From the NCBI GenBank assembly GCA_040218045.1, contig JAVJQA010000032.1:124001-188000 (forward strand): a DNA stretch of 64,000 nucleotides, written 5' to 3'. This DNA is from Marinoscillum sp040218045 (GTDB taxonomy: Bacteria > Bacteroidota > Bacteroidia > Cytophagales > Cyclobacteriaceae). The notes under the pieces are model-generated. The model saw only the letters and a program-made list of their open reading frames with translations, was not told the origin of the DNA and did no database searches. The first letter of the stretch is position 1, and every line of letters begins with the position of its first letter. Shown piece after piece: positions 16,830 through 26,343 of the stretch. The position numbers and the translations under genes are program-made.

Positions 16830-17410
16830 TGAAGAAGGTACTAGTTATAGATAATTACGATTCGTTCACTTATAACCTGGTTCATATCTTAAGGGAATTG
16901 GGACTTGATGAGCAACTGGAGGTGCATAGAAACGATAAGATTTCTGTTGAGTATGTTGATGAATTTGAACGCATACTTCTTTCACCTGGCCCAGGTCTTC
17001 CAAAGGATGCTGGAATAATGCCAGAAGTCATTAAGAAATACAGTGAAAGCAAAAGCATATTGGGTGTCTGCTTGGGTCATCAGGGCATTGCAGAGTCCTT
17101 CGGAGCGGACTTGTTTAATTTACCCACAGTATTTCATGGGGTAAAGACAGAAACCAGATTGACTGAAGTATCTGATGTTCTATTTGACAGTCTTCCGGAG
17201 GTTTTTGATGTTTGCAGATACCATAGCTGGGCAGTGACTCCAGGGACCTTGCCCGGCAGCCTCGCGGTAACTGCCGTTGATCAGGCTGGGAACATAATGG
17301 CTCTGAAACACAAATCTCTGAAAGTGAGGGGCGTACAGTTTCACCCTGAGTCAATCATGACTGAACATGGAATAAAAATGATGGAAAACTGGATTTCAGA
17401 AAAACTTTGA
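16829..17410 (+). CDS. trpG: Anthranilate synthase component II (glutamine amidotransferase)
   Basis: A 193-residue class I glutaminase that feeds ammonia to TrpE. The triad is visible: nucleophile C81 in GVCLGHQGI, and His/Glu in FHPES (about 171-175). The oxyanion loop LLSPGPGLP is at 50-58. In some species this subunit also serves folate synthesis as PabA, and no separate pabA is seen here. The ATG overlaps the trpE stop (TAATG), coupling translation of the two subunits. Confidence 0.96.
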   Translation: MKKVLVIDNYDSFTYNLVHILRELGLDEQLEVHRNDKISVEYVDEFERILLSPGPGLPKDAGIMPEVIKKYSESKSILGVCLGHQGIAESFGADLFNLPTVFHGVKTETRLTEVSDVLFDSLPEVFDVCRYHSWAVTPGTLPGSLAVTAVDQAGNIMALKHKSLKVRGVQFHPESIMTEHGIKMMENWISEKL

Positions 17411-17431
17411 CCAACCACAATACACCTATAG

Positions 17432-18427
17432 ATGAAAGAAGTACTCAATAAACTTTTTAAATATCAGTCCTTAAGCAGGGAAGAGGCTTTCCAGATTCTC
17501 TCCAACCTGGCTACCGGACAATACAACAACAGCCAAATGGCGGCTTTTATGACGGTATACCTGATGCGGTCTATTACCGTAGAGGAACTCGAAGGATTTC
17601 GTGATGCGATGCTCGAGCTATGCGTAAAAGTACCGGTAGAGGAATATGATGCCATTGATTTGTGCGGTACTGGTGGAGATGGAAAGAATACATTCAACAT
17701 TTCAACGATCTCTTCATTTGTGGTAGCAGGTGCAGGCCAGAATGTAGTCAAGCATGGAAACTATGGAGTATCCTCGGTCAGTGGGTCGTCCAATGTACTC
17801 GAAAACATGGGAGCCCGCTTTACCAATGACATTGATACCATCAGAAAGAGCCTTGATGAATCCGGAATTTGTTTCTTACACGCGCCATTATTCCATCCGG
17901 CGATGAAAAATGTTGGCCCTGTTAGAAAGGAGTTAGGTATCAAAACATTTTTCAATATGCTTGGACCAATGGTAAACCCGGCATTTCCCAAGAATCAATT
18001 GGTCGGCGTTTTTAGCCTGGAGCTGGCCAGATTGTATGGATATCTCTATCAAAACACCAATAAGAATTTTGTCATTGTACATGCCCTGGATGGATACGAT
18101 GAAGTGTCTCTCACAGGAGGGTTTAAAGTCATCTCCAACGCTAGTGAGGCAGTATATGAACCTGAGGATATTGGATTGGAAAGGTTAACCCAAGAGCAAC
18201 TCTATGGAGGTGAATCTGTTGAGGATTCTGCGGTTATTTTTCAAAACGTCCTTGCCAATAAAGGAACAGAAGCTCAGAATCAGGCCATTTTAGCCAACTC
18301 AGGTTTGGCGATCGCAACGGGTAAACAGATTAGCATTAAGGAAGGAATAGAAAAGGCAAGACAGTCACTAGAGTCAGGTAAGGCACTGGAGTCATTTCAG
18401 AAATTTTTAGCAATCAACAAAGGATGA
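17432..18427 (+). CDS. trpD: Anthranilate phosphoribosyltransferase
   Basis: A 331-residue homodimer-type enzyme that attaches phosphoribose from PRPP to anthranilate. Seen: CGTGGDG (78-84), the PRPP-binding glycine loop; KHGN (107-110); SVSGSSNVLENMG; and FNMLGPMVNP. Length and motifs are normal. It is free-standing, not fused to trpG. It overlaps trpC by 4 nt. Confidence 0.96.
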   Translation: MKEVLNKLFKYQSLSREEAFQILSNLATGQYNNSQMAAFMTVYLMRSITVEELEGFRDAMLELCVKVPVEEYDAIDLCGTGGDGKNTFNISTISSFVVAGAGQNVVKHGNYGVSSVSGSSNVLENMGARFTNDIDTIRKSLDESGICFLHAPLFHPAMKNVGPVRKELGIKTFFNMLGPMVNPAFPKNQLVGVFSLELARLYGYLYQNTNKNFVIVHALDGYDEVSLTGGFKVISNASEAVYEPEDIGLERLTQEQLYGGESVEDSAVIFQNVLANKGTEAQNQAILANSGLAIATGKQISIKEGIEKARQSLESGKALESFQKFLAINKG

Positions 18428-19221
18428 ACATCTTAGATCAAATAATAGCAGATAAGAAGGAGGAAGTTGCTCAGCGCAAAAGTCTGTACCCGGTCAAATT
18501 GCTGGAGCAGAGCACTTATTTCGATGGAACTCCTGTTTCCCTGAAAAAGTACATCCGACGTGAGGATAAAGTAGGGATCATTGCTGAGTTTAAACGCAAG
18601 TCACCGTCAAAGGGCAGTATCAACAGTAGTGCACAGGTGGAGCGAACTACGATTGGTTACATGCAGGCCGGTGCTTCTGGTCTTTCTGTTCTTACAGACA
18701 CCAAATATTTCGGTGGGAAAAATGATGACCTTACTACAGCTCGTAGTTTCAATTTTTGTCCAATTTTGCGAAAGGACTTTGTCGTAGATGAGTACCAGAT
18801 CATTGAAGCCAAATCAATAGGGGCGGATGTTATTCTGTTGATTGCAGCAGCTCTGACACCTGAGGAGATTAAATCTTTGGGTGCTTTTGCCCAATCTTTT
18901 GGCATGGAGGTATTATTGGAAGTTCATAACAAAATGGAATTGGAATCCACCATAAATGAACACGTGGACCTACTGGGAGTAAATAATCGTGATCTGACGT
19001 CATTCAATACAGACATACAAATATCTAAGGACCTGGCAGAGTTGATCCCAAATGATTTCGTAAAAGTATCAGAAAGCGGTATCAGTGACCCTGGAGTTGT
19101 GGTTGACTTAATGGACTATGGATATGAAGGTTTTCTCATAGGGGAGTATTTCATGCAAAAGGGGAGCCCTGAGAAGGCTTGCAGGGATTTTGTGAAGCAG
19201 GTGAGGAGTTTAACACTTTAG
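18424..19221 (+). CDS. trpC: Indole-3-glycerol-phosphate synthase
   Basis: A 265-residue TIM-barrel enzyme closing the indole ring from CdRP. The active-site strand IIAEFKRKSPSKG (52-64) contains the conserved Glu and Lys residues. LRKDFVVDEYQI carries the second catalytic lysine and LLGVNNRDL the later barrel motif. It is not fused to trpF, which follows 10 nt downstream. Confidence 0.96.
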   Translation: MNILDQIIADKKEEVAQRKSLYPVKLLEQSTYFDGTPVSLKKYIRREDKVGIIAEFKRKSPSKGSINSSAQVERTTIGYMQAGASGLSVLTDTKYFGGKNDDLTTARSFNFCPILRKDFVVDEYQIIEAKSIGADVILLIAAALTPEEIKSLGAFAQSFGMEVLLEVHNKMELESTINEHVDLLGVNNRDLTSFNTDIQISKDLAELIPNDFVKVSESGISDPGVVVDLMDYGYEGFLIGEYFMQKGSPEKACRDFVKQVRSLTL

Positions 19222-19231
19222 AATCCAGAAT

Positions 19232-19831
19232 ATGAAGCTGAAGGTTTGTGGCATGCGAGATGATGAAAACATCAGGCAATTGATGGAGCTAAAACCTGAT
19301 TTCATGGGAATGATTTTCTATCCCAAAAGCGCTCGCTATGTAACTGAAGTGCCACAAGTTGCTTCATCGGTTGAGAGAGTTGGCGTATTTGTGAATGAGG
19401 AGACCGAGGAAATTATCAGAAAGGCTGAGGAATTTGGGTTTAAGTATATACAGCTTCATGGAAAGGAACCTGTAGAGCAGGTAAAAGAATTGAAGGAAAT
19501 GGGATTTACGATAATCAAAGTATTCAGTGTGGACACAAAGATGCCTTTGGAGGAAATGAAGTCTTATTATGACTATTCAGATTATTTCCTATTTGATACC
19601 CGAACACCTCAATATGGAGGAAGTGGGGTGAAGTTTGATTGGTCCATCTTACAGTCTTATGATCTCGATAAACCCTTCTTTTTAAGCGGAGGCATCGACC
19701 TGGATGATATAGTAGAGATTAAGAGGTTGAACCTCCCCAAGCTGTATGCAGTGGACATCAATAGTAGGTTTGAAATTTCACCTGCTATGAAAGACATCAA
19801 AAAGATTAAAGCATTTAAGGAATTATTATGA
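19232..19831 (+). CDS. trpF: Phosphoribosylanthranilate isomerase
   Basis: A 199-residue TIM-barrel isomerase. The catalytic Cys lies in the first strand (KLKVCGMRD, 2-10). The family blocks GMIFYPKSARYV, VGVFVNE, IQLHGKEP and the C-terminal DINSRFE phosphate-binding end are present. It performs the Amadori rearrangement between TrpD and TrpC. It overlaps trpB by 4 nt. Confidence 0.95.
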   Translation: MKLKVCGMRDDENIRQLMELKPDFMGMIFYPKSARYVTEVPQVASSVERVGVFVNEETEEIIRKAEEFGFKYIQLHGKEPVEQVKELKEMGFTIIKVFSVDTKMPLEEMKSYYDYSDYFLFDTRTPQYGGSGVKFDWSILQSYDLDKPFFLSGGIDLDDIVEIKRLNLPKLYAVDINSRFEISPAMKDIKKIKAFKELL

Positions 19832-21024
19832 GTGAAATAAAATCGAAATATCTGGTAGACGAGCGAGGTTACTTTGGGAAGTTTGGAGGTGCGTATATTC
19901 CTGAAATGCTCTATCCAAATGTAGAAGAGCTTAGGCTGGCTTATTTGGATATCATGTATACTCCGACTTTTCAGAAGGACTTCAGGGCTTTATTGAAAGA
20001 CTATGTAGGAAGACCAACACCACTCTATTTTGCCTCCAGAATGTCGGAGACCTTCGGGGCTAAAATTTATCTCAAGCGAGAAGATTTATGTCATACAGGA
20101 GCTCATAAGGTGAACAACACTGTTGGGCAAATATTGATGGCTCAGGCACTCGGCAAGAAAAGAATTATAGCAGAGACCGGTGCCGGTCAACACGGAGTGG
20201 CTACGGCTACAGTATGTGCCTTAATGGGAATTGAGTGTACTGTTTATATGGGCGAGGTTGACATGGCGAGACAAAAGCCTAATGTTGAGCGAATGAAAAT
20301 CCTTGGTGCACAGGTGATTCCGGCTACCAGTGGCAGTAAGACGTTAAAAGACGCTACCAATGAAGCCATGCGGCATTGGATCAATCATCCACAGGACACT
20401 CATTACATCATTGGCTCAGTGGTAGGCCCGCACCCATATCCTGATATGGTCGCAAGGTTCCAATCTGTGATCAGTGAGGAAATCAAATGGCAACTTCAGG
20501 AAAAAGAAGGTAAAGAGAATCCAGATTATGTGTTTGCCTGTGTAGGCGGTGGAAGCAATGCCGCCGGTGCTTATTACCATTACCTCGACAATGAAGATGT
20601 AAAGCTCATAGCAGTGGAAGCATCAGGCCTTGGAAATGATACAGGAAAATCCGCAGCTACCACAGCTCTGGGAAGAGAAGGTGTACTACATGGGAGCAGG
20701 ACAATCCTTATGCAAACAGATGATGGCCAGGTAGTAGAGCCTTATAGCATTTCTGCCGGTTTGGATTATCCGGGAATTGGCCCATTCCATGCGCATCTTT
20801 TTGATTCAGGTCGTGCAAAATTTGTAGGTGTGACAGATGAAGAAGCCATGAAAGCTGGAGTATTGCTCAGTAGAACTGAAGGGATCATCCCAGCAGTAGA
20901 GAGTGCTCATGCAGTGGCAGCACTGTCAAAGGTTGAATTTAAATCTGAGGATGTGGTCGTGATCAACCTCTCAGGTCGGGGAGATAAGGATTTGGAGACT
21001 TACATCAAGTGGGGGAAATATTAA
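19828..21024 (+). CDS. trpB: Tryptophan synthase beta chain
   Basis: A 398-residue PLP enzyme that condenses indole with serine. The PLP lysine is K94 in GAHKVNN. GRPTPLYFA, AETGAGQHGVATA and the phosphate-binding CVGGGSNAAGAY are intact. It is the trpB1 type (length about 400), which works as an alpha2-beta2 complex with TrpA. A 78-bp gap, unusual in this otherwise tight operon, separates it from trpA. Confidence 0.97.
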   Translation: MSEIKSKYLVDERGYFGKFGGAYIPEMLYPNVEELRLAYLDIMYTPTFQKDFRALLKDYVGRPTPLYFASRMSETFGAKIYLKREDLCHTGAHKVNNTVGQILMAQALGKKRIIAETGAGQHGVATATVCALMGIECTVYMGEVDMARQKPNVERMKILGAQVIPATSGSKTLKDATNEAMRHWINHPQDTHYIIGSVVGPHPYPDMVARFQSVISEEIKWQLQEKEGKENPDYVFACVGGGSNAAGAYYHYLDNEDVKLIAVEASGLGNDTGKSAATTALGREGVLHGSRTILMQTDDGQVVEPYSISAGLDYPGIGPFHAHLFDSGRAKFVGVTDEEAMKAGVLLSRTEGIIPAVESAHAVAALSKVEFKSEDVVVINLSGRGDKDLETYIKWGKY

Positions 21025-21102
21025 GAAGACCATAGCCAAAATAGTCGATAGTCCATAGTAATACTGTTGCCTAAGGTCTCCGGACTAATTAACTAAAAAG
21101 AA
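21025..21102 (+). other. Repeat-like spacer between trpB and trpA
   Basis: A 78-bp spacer with short internal echoes (ATAGTCGATAGTCCATAGT) and weakly pairing ends (AGACC with GGTCT, AGTCC with GGACT). It has no ORF and no terminator. Such degenerate short repeats are common in Bacteroidota intergenic DNA. Confidence 0.4.
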
Positions 21103-21882
21103 ATGAATAGAATAGATCAGGCATTTATAAATAAAAAGAACCGATTGCTCAACGTGTATTTTACGGCAGGTTACCCGCATCTTGAAGACACATTATCAAT
21201 TGCCCGGGCACTGGATGAGTCTGGAGCTGACCTCATTGAAATCGGACTGCCGTTCTCTGACCCTGTAGCGGATGGCCCTACCATACAGGCAAGTTCAACT
21301 GCAGCCTTGGCCAATGGAATGACTTTGAAAAAACTGTTTGAGCAGTTGAAAGATTTGCGCAATCAAGTAAGTGTTCCGGTCCTGTTAATGGGTTATGTAA
21401 ATCCTGTACTCCAGTATGGTTTTGAAAACTTCTGTGCCAAATGCCAGGAGGTTGGTATTGATGGACTGATTTTGCCAGACCTTCCGATGTATGAGTATGA
21501 GGAGCTTTATAAAGACACGCTTGAAAAACATGGTTTATACAATGTTTTTTTAATTACACCACAGACTTCCGAGGAGCGAATTAGGAAGATTGATGAACTG
21601 AGCAAGGGGTTTATTTATATGGTTTCATCCGCAAGTACCACAGGTGCAAAAACAGGGATTTCCAATGACCAAATTTCCTACTTTGAAAAGATCAATGGGT
21701 TTAAATTAAGAAATAAACGATTGATCGGTTTTGGAATCTCGGACAATGAGTCCTTTAGCAAGGCTTGCGAATACGCAGATGGTGCGATCATTGGGAGCGC
21801 ATTCATCAAGCTACTGGAAGGGGATACCTCATCTGTAGCTATTAAAAACTACATCAAACAAGTAAAATCACCTTTAGTATGA
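21103..21882 (+). CDS. trpA: Tryptophan synthase alpha chain
   Basis: A 259-residue TIM-barrel subunit that splits indole-3-glycerol phosphate and channels indole to TrpB. Catalytic E46 (LIEIGLPFSDP) and D57 (VADGP) are present, with the LMGYVNPVLQYG and GLILPDLP blocks and the C-terminal GFGISDNES phosphate site. The start codon is ATG after AAAGAA. It overlaps the DAHP synthase gene by 4 nt. Confidence 0.96.
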   Translation: MNRIDQAFINKKNRLLNVYFTAGYPHLEDTLSIARALDESGADLIEIGLPFSDPVADGPTIQASSTAALANGMTLKKLFEQLKDLRNQVSVPVLLMGYVNPVLQYGFENFCAKCQEVGIDGLILPDLPMYEYEELYKDTLEKHGLYNVFLITPQTSEERIRKIDELSKGFIYMVSSASTTGAKTGISNDQISYFEKINGFKLRNKRLIGFGISDNESFSKACEYADGAIIGSAFIKLLEGDTSSVAIKNYIKQVKSPLV

Positions 21883-22880
21883 TCATACAACTTGAACCAA
21901 GCATTACCGCTGACCAGAGAGAGGCATTGAAAGCCAAGGTATCGGCATTAAAGTATAAAACCAATGATGTAAAGACTCAGAAAGGAGAGTACATCATTGG
22001 TATAGGTAAGGAAAAGTTTGATGTACGCAACATTGGTCATCTGCCGGGCATCAGGGATATCCACATTGTCTCTGATGACTTTAAGCTTGTTTCACGAAAG
22101 TGGAAAGTAAACCGAACGGTGATTGATCTTGGGGATGGAGTATTGATTGGCGATGGAAACTTTGCCATGATGGCTGGCCCTTGTAGCATTGAGGGGGAAG
22201 AGAACATTGAGAAAACGATCAATCATCTTAAAGAAAATGGTCTTCGGATTATGCGAGGCGGTGTTTACAAACCACGTAGCTCCCCTTATTCATTTCGTGG
22301 GATGGGTATAGACGGACTAAAACTCTGGTACAAGGCTGCTAAAGCAGCTGGGATAAAGATTGTGACAGAGGTGATGCAGGTATCCCAGATTGAAGAAATG
22401 TATGATTATGTAGATATATACCAAGTTGGGGCCCGCAACACTCAGAATTTCAACCTGCTCGATGAGCTGGGTAGAGTGGATAAGCCTGTGATGATCAAGC
22501 GAGGCATCTCGGGAACCATAGATGAGTTATTGTACAGTGCAGAATATGTTTTTGCAGGAGGAAATGAACGTTTGTTGCTATGTGAAAGGGGCATCCGAAC
22601 CTATGAGAAGGCTTCTCGAAATACTTTTGATATCAATGCCATTCCAATCTTGAAAGAGAAAACCCATCTTCCGGTGATAGCGGATCCTTCTCATGGCATA
22701 GGCATTAGAGATCATGTGGAGCCTGTGGCCCTTGCTGCAACTATAGCCGGAGCGGATGGTGTGATTTTCGAAATCCATGACAAGCCCGAGAAGGCATTTT
22801 CGGATGGCCAGCAAACACTTGATTTTGAAGAGTCTGCGAGGCTAATTCGTAAAATGAGAGCGATTCAGGAGTTAGGGTGA
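21879..22880 (+). CDS. aroF: 3-deoxy-7-phosphoheptulonate (DAHP) synthase, type I-beta
   Basis: A 333-residue enzyme that condenses PEP and erythrose 4-phosphate, the entry step of the shikimate pathway. About 85 N-terminal residues form the ferredoxin-like regulatory domain known from Thermotoga DAHPS. The barrel follows, with AGPCSIE (99-105), MRGGVYKPRSSPYSF, QVGARNTQNF, IKRG and IADPSHG. It is the last gene of the trp operon (4-nt overlap with trpA), so shikimate-pathway entry would be under the trp attenuator. Its last 16 bp overlap the convergent histidine-kinase gene. Confidence 0.94.
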   Translation: MIIQLEPSITADQREALKAKVSALKYKTNDVKTQKGEYIIGIGKEKFDVRNIGHLPGIRDIHIVSDDFKLVSRKWKVNRTVIDLGDGVLIGDGNFAMMAGPCSIEGEENIEKTINHLKENGLRIMRGGVYKPRSSPYSFRGMGIDGLKLWYKAAKAAGIKIVTEVMQVSQIEEMYDYVDIYQVGARNTQNFNLLDELGRVDKPVMIKRGISGTIDELLYSAEYVFAGGNERLLLCERGIRTYEKASRNTFDINAIPILKEKTHLPVIADPSHGIGIRDHVEPVALAATIAGADGVIFEIHDKPEKAFSDGQQTLDFEESARLIRKMRAIQELG

Positions 22881-25459
22881 TCATTAAATGGAATATCAAT
22901 AATCATCTGACAGCCTTTGTTTGGGGCGGTATTGATTGAAATTTCGCCCTCAAATACTTTAACCCTGCGTTGGATATTGTGCAACCCGATCCCGTAATGG
23001 GCTTTGGTAAGGTCGAATCCTTTACCATTATCCTTGGTTTTCAACCATACCCGGTTTTTACTTGCTCCAAGTTCGATTGAGATTTTTGTGGCACCAGAAT
23101 GCTTATGAATATTGTTAAGCTGCTCCTGTACGATCCGGTAAATATTCAGTTTTACTTCATCGGGGATGCAGTTGCCATTGTCCAGGTCAAATTTCAGGCT
23201 TACTTTAAAGTATTCCTGACTATTCATGTTCTTGAGCAAATCTTTAATGGCCTCATCCATAGCCATTTGACCAAGATTGGAAGGTGCCAGCTGATGGGAT
23301 AGTCTCCTGATTTCATTGATGGCATTTTTGGTATGCTGAAGCCCGTTTTCTAACGGAGTATTGTTAGGATCTCTGTCTTTGGCATGGTTCAGGTTCATCA
23401 AACTAGCGATCAGGACCTGGATCACATTGTCATGTAATTCCCTTCCCGTCTCGAAACGCTCTTCTTCCTGAGTGTTGATAATGGTTCGGTTGATTTGTTG
23501 TTCAGCATTCACTTTATCAGTAATGTCCCTACACACACCAATAACTGAAGTTACCTTACCGTTTTCATTAGGCAGCAAAATAGCATGAATCTCCACATAC
23601 CTGATGTCTTCTGTAGAAAGAACCACCCGGATCGTTTCGTTCATTTTTCGTTTGTTGAGCAATTTGCTGTTGTTCTTCAGATCAAAAAGAGCAACATCCT
23701 TGGCGTGGAAGCAATCCAGCCATGATTGGAATGAGTGATCAAAATCAGAAGGGCTAACTTCAAAAATCTCATACATATATTGGTTCCAAACCATTCTGTC
23801 CCTCCCAATATTCCAATCAAAAATCCCAAGTTTGGCAGATGTGGTAGCGAGAAGCAGCCTGTTGGTGATTTCCTGTAGAGTTACTTCTGATGACTTCTGC
23901 TCGGTAATGTCTTGCATGGCCCCTAGCATTCGGACCGGCATCCCATTTTTATCATAAATCACTTGCGATCGCTCCAGAATTACACGCCAGGTCTGATCCG
24001 GATGGAGGAATCTGTATTCCTGGGAGATCACACCTTTTCTAGCAAAAAGGGCATCAGCAGTTTTTGCTCTTACTCTGTTAACGTCTTCAGGGTGGATTTT
24101 TGATTGGAACATTCGATCATCAAACCGATCACTAAATACTTCCAAATCAAACAGTTCGTATAAATTCTTGTTCCCGGTTATCTGATTATTATTAATGTCC
24201 CAGTCCCAAATGGCGTCATTGGTGGCTTTAGAAATTAGTTCGTACCGCTCGTTGGATTTGGAAAGGATTTCTTCACCTTTCTTGCGATCGGTGATGTCAT
24301 GCAGTGTGCCCTCAAGTCTCAAAAACTCACCATTCGGCTTCACAACGGCACTGGTTTGTACCCTAAAGTAACGCATCTCGCCACTCGGCATGAAGAACCT
24401 AAACTCTGCTTCACCTTGTTCTTTGGTTTCTACTATGCGTTTTCTTTCAGAGTCAAGTGAGGCGAGATCACCAGTGTGGATAGATTTAACAAATTGTATT
24501 TGATCCATTGGCCCTTGTGATTTGTCACAGCCACATAGCTCATACATCTCATCAGACCAATAGGAAACATTGTCGGCCCAGTTCCATTCCCAGTAGCCAA
24601 TTCTGGCTATCTGTTGTGCACTTCTTAGTTGTTTGTTGGTATGTTCAAGTGATCTTTTAGCAAGTATCCGCTGACTGATGTCGATTCCAACACCAAGCAA
24701 GCATTGCTCTCCTTCAAATTCCAGGTAACTCCCCGTAAAGAAGTATGGAATCTTGGTGCCATCTTTAAGTAAGAAATTCGCCTCTACAGAATCAAAACCC
24801 AGATCAAAGACACTCGTAATTTTATCTTTAACAAGATCTTTTTCATCAATATCGAAAAAATCGAGAGGGTGTTTCTCGCGTATTTGGCAGGTAGTATAAC
24901 CGGTGACCTTCTCAAAATTGTCATTCCATCTTAAAAATTGCCCCTCACTGGTGAACAAATAGAAAATACCAGGCATGCTATTAATAATGGCGTCCGAAAG
25001 GTGAAAATCAGGGAAGTCATATGATGTACTTTCTCTAAAAGAATTGTGTATGAGGGTAGGTACAGATTCGGCAATGATCAAATGACCTGCCTCATGATTG
25101 TTACTGTCAATAGAGGGACTGTAGCTGTATTGTATTGAGATTTTCTTTCCACTTTCTAACCTTCCTGTCCAGGTTCCTTCTGAAAGTTCTTCTGTCCCTA
25201 TAAGTAAAGGAAAATCACTGAGGATTTTGTATATGGGTTTACCCACAATCCAGTCTTCTGTGGCTTGAAGCATTGTGCAGGCTTTTTCATTGCACTGGTC
25301 AATATTTCCGTTAGTATCCAATACCAATACGCCAAAGAGCGTGCTTTTTAGTATTTGAATGTTTGTACTAACAGTTTTGTGCATGGGGTCAAGGAAGTCT
25401 ATGTATAATTTATTCATTAATACCTTAAAATTATAAATCCCAGCAAATAACGTTTCCAT
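22865..25459 (-). CDS. Multi-PAS sensor histidine kinase (HisKA_3 / NarX-like)
   Basis: An 864-residue kinase without obvious membrane helices, so probably soluble. About five PAS/PAC modules run from about 30 to 640, with repeated WNxNFExVTG-like and GxxxDITxxK motifs. A HisKA_3 dimerisation domain follows with the phospho-His in RELHDNVIQVL, then a HATPase with DNGKGFDL and GIGLHNIQRRV. Such kinases pair with LuxR-type regulators, and none is adjacent, so it is an orphan here. An alternative start is the ATG at 25417. It converges on the DAHP synthase gene with a 16-bp overlap. Confidence 0.9.
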   Translation of the reverse strand: METLFAGIYNFKVLMNKLYIDFLDPMHKTVSTNIQILKSTLFGVLVLDTNGNIDQCNEKACTMLQATEDWIVGKPIYKILSDFPLLIGTEELSEGTWTGRLESGKKISIQYSYSPSIDSNNHEAGHLIIAESVPTLIHNSFRESTSYDFPDFHLSDAIINSMPGIFYLFTSEGQFLRWNDNFEKVTGYTTCQIREKHPLDFFDIDEKDLVKDKITSVFDLGFDSVEANFLLKDGTKIPYFFTGSYLEFEGEQCLLGVGIDISQRILAKRSLEHTNKQLRSAQQIARIGYWEWNWADNVSYWSDEMYELCGCDKSQGPMDQIQFVKSIHTGDLASLDSERKRIVETKEQGEAEFRFFMPSGEMRYFRVQTSAVVKPNGEFLRLEGTLHDITDRKKGEEILSKSNERYELISKATNDAIWDWDINNNQITGNKNLYELFDLEVFSDRFDDRMFQSKIHPEDVNRVRAKTADALFARKGVISQEYRFLHPDQTWRVILERSQVIYDKNGMPVRMLGAMQDITEQKSSEVTLQEITNRLLLATTSAKLGIFDWNIGRDRMVWNQYMYEIFEVSPSDFDHSFQSWLDCFHAKDVALFDLKNNSKLLNKRKMNETIRVVLSTEDIRYVEIHAILLPNENGKVTSVIGVCRDITDKVNAEQQINRTIINTQEEERFETGRELHDNVIQVLIASLMNLNHAKDRDPNNTPLENGLQHTKNAINEIRRLSHQLAPSNLGQMAMDEAIKDLLKNMNSQEYFKVSLKFDLDNGNCIPDEVKLNIYRIVQEQLNNIHKHSGATKISIELGASKNRVWLKTKDNGKGFDLTKAHYGIGLHNIQRRVKVFEGEISINTAPNKGCQMIIDIPFNDHPNS

Positions 25460-25599
25460 GAATTAGTTGGATGAGCTGATTTACAGGATGAATGGGATTT
25501 TAAAGACTTTTAATTGTATTGAAGAACGAATGCCTTTCCGAGCCGCAGAGAGCTCAATAATGACTATCTTTACGCCATAATTATACCCCAAATTATACT

Positions 25600-26340
25600 A
25601 TGAAACAGATTTATGGCAATTACACAAAAGAAGACTTTGAGGTCTGGAAGCTTCTCTACAATCGACAGATGGAGAATCTCCCTAAGGCCGCGACTGCCGA
25701 ATACCTCGATGGCCTGACCAAAGTCAGTTTTGTGGAAAGCGAAATCCCAAAATTCGAAGAAACAAACAAAACCCTTGAAGCATTAACTGGTTGGAAACTG
25801 GCTGTAGTACCCGGGATAGTCCCTGACTACACTTTTTTCGAACTCATGTCAAATAGAAGGTTTCCTGCAACCACCTGGTTGAGAAAGATGAAAGAGCTTG
25901 ACTATCTGGAAGAGCCTGATATGTTTCATGATGTTTTTGCTCATGTGCCATTGTTGAGCAACCAGCTGTTCGTTGACTTTTTGGAAGCATTGAGCAACAT
26001 TGGATTGAAGTATGTTGGAAATGATTATGCCATAGAAATACTGTCGAGAATTTACTGGTTCACTGTGGAGTTCGGACTCATTCAGGAAGAAGCGGGATTG
26101 CGTATTTATGGTGCAGGAATCCTCTCCAGTGCGGGAGAAACCAAGTTTAGTTTAAGCGAAAAACCCCCGAAGCATGCTTTTAGCGTGCAAGAGATTGCTA
26201 ATACCCCTTTTCGCAAGGATGTCTTTCAGGAAGACTACTTTGTGATACAATCTTATGAACAACTTTACAACAGCATTCCCGAAATCAAGGAAGTATTGTC
26301 AGAAATGGTGGCCAACCATGAAACTACAGTGGCTGTATAA
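25600..26340 (+). CDS. phhA: Phenylalanine 4-monooxygenase
   Basis: A 246-residue pterin-dependent aromatic amino acid hydroxylase, catalytic domain only, as usual in bacteria. The iron facial triad is visible: H110 and H115 in FHDVFAHVPLL, and E157 in YWFTVEFGL. PDYTFFELMSNRRFPATTWL is the family block before it. It converts Phe to Tyr, either for catabolism or as a tyrosine source. It starts an operon with four his genes (3-nt gap to hisH), an unusual pairing. Upstream TATCTTTA resembles the -7 box with one mismatch. Confidence 0.93.
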   Translation: MKQIYGNYTKEDFEVWKLLYNRQMENLPKAATAEYLDGLTKVSFVESEIPKFEETNKTLEALTGWKLAVVPGIVPDYTFFELMSNRRFPATTWLRKMKELDYLEEPDMFHDVFAHVPLLSNQLFVDFLEALSNIGLKYVGNDYAIEILSRIYWFTVEFGLIQEEAGLRIYGAGILSSAGETKFSLSEKPPKHAFSVQEIANTPFRKDVFQEDYFVIQSYEQLYNSIPEIKEVLSEMVANHETTVAV

Positions 26341-26343
26341 AAT

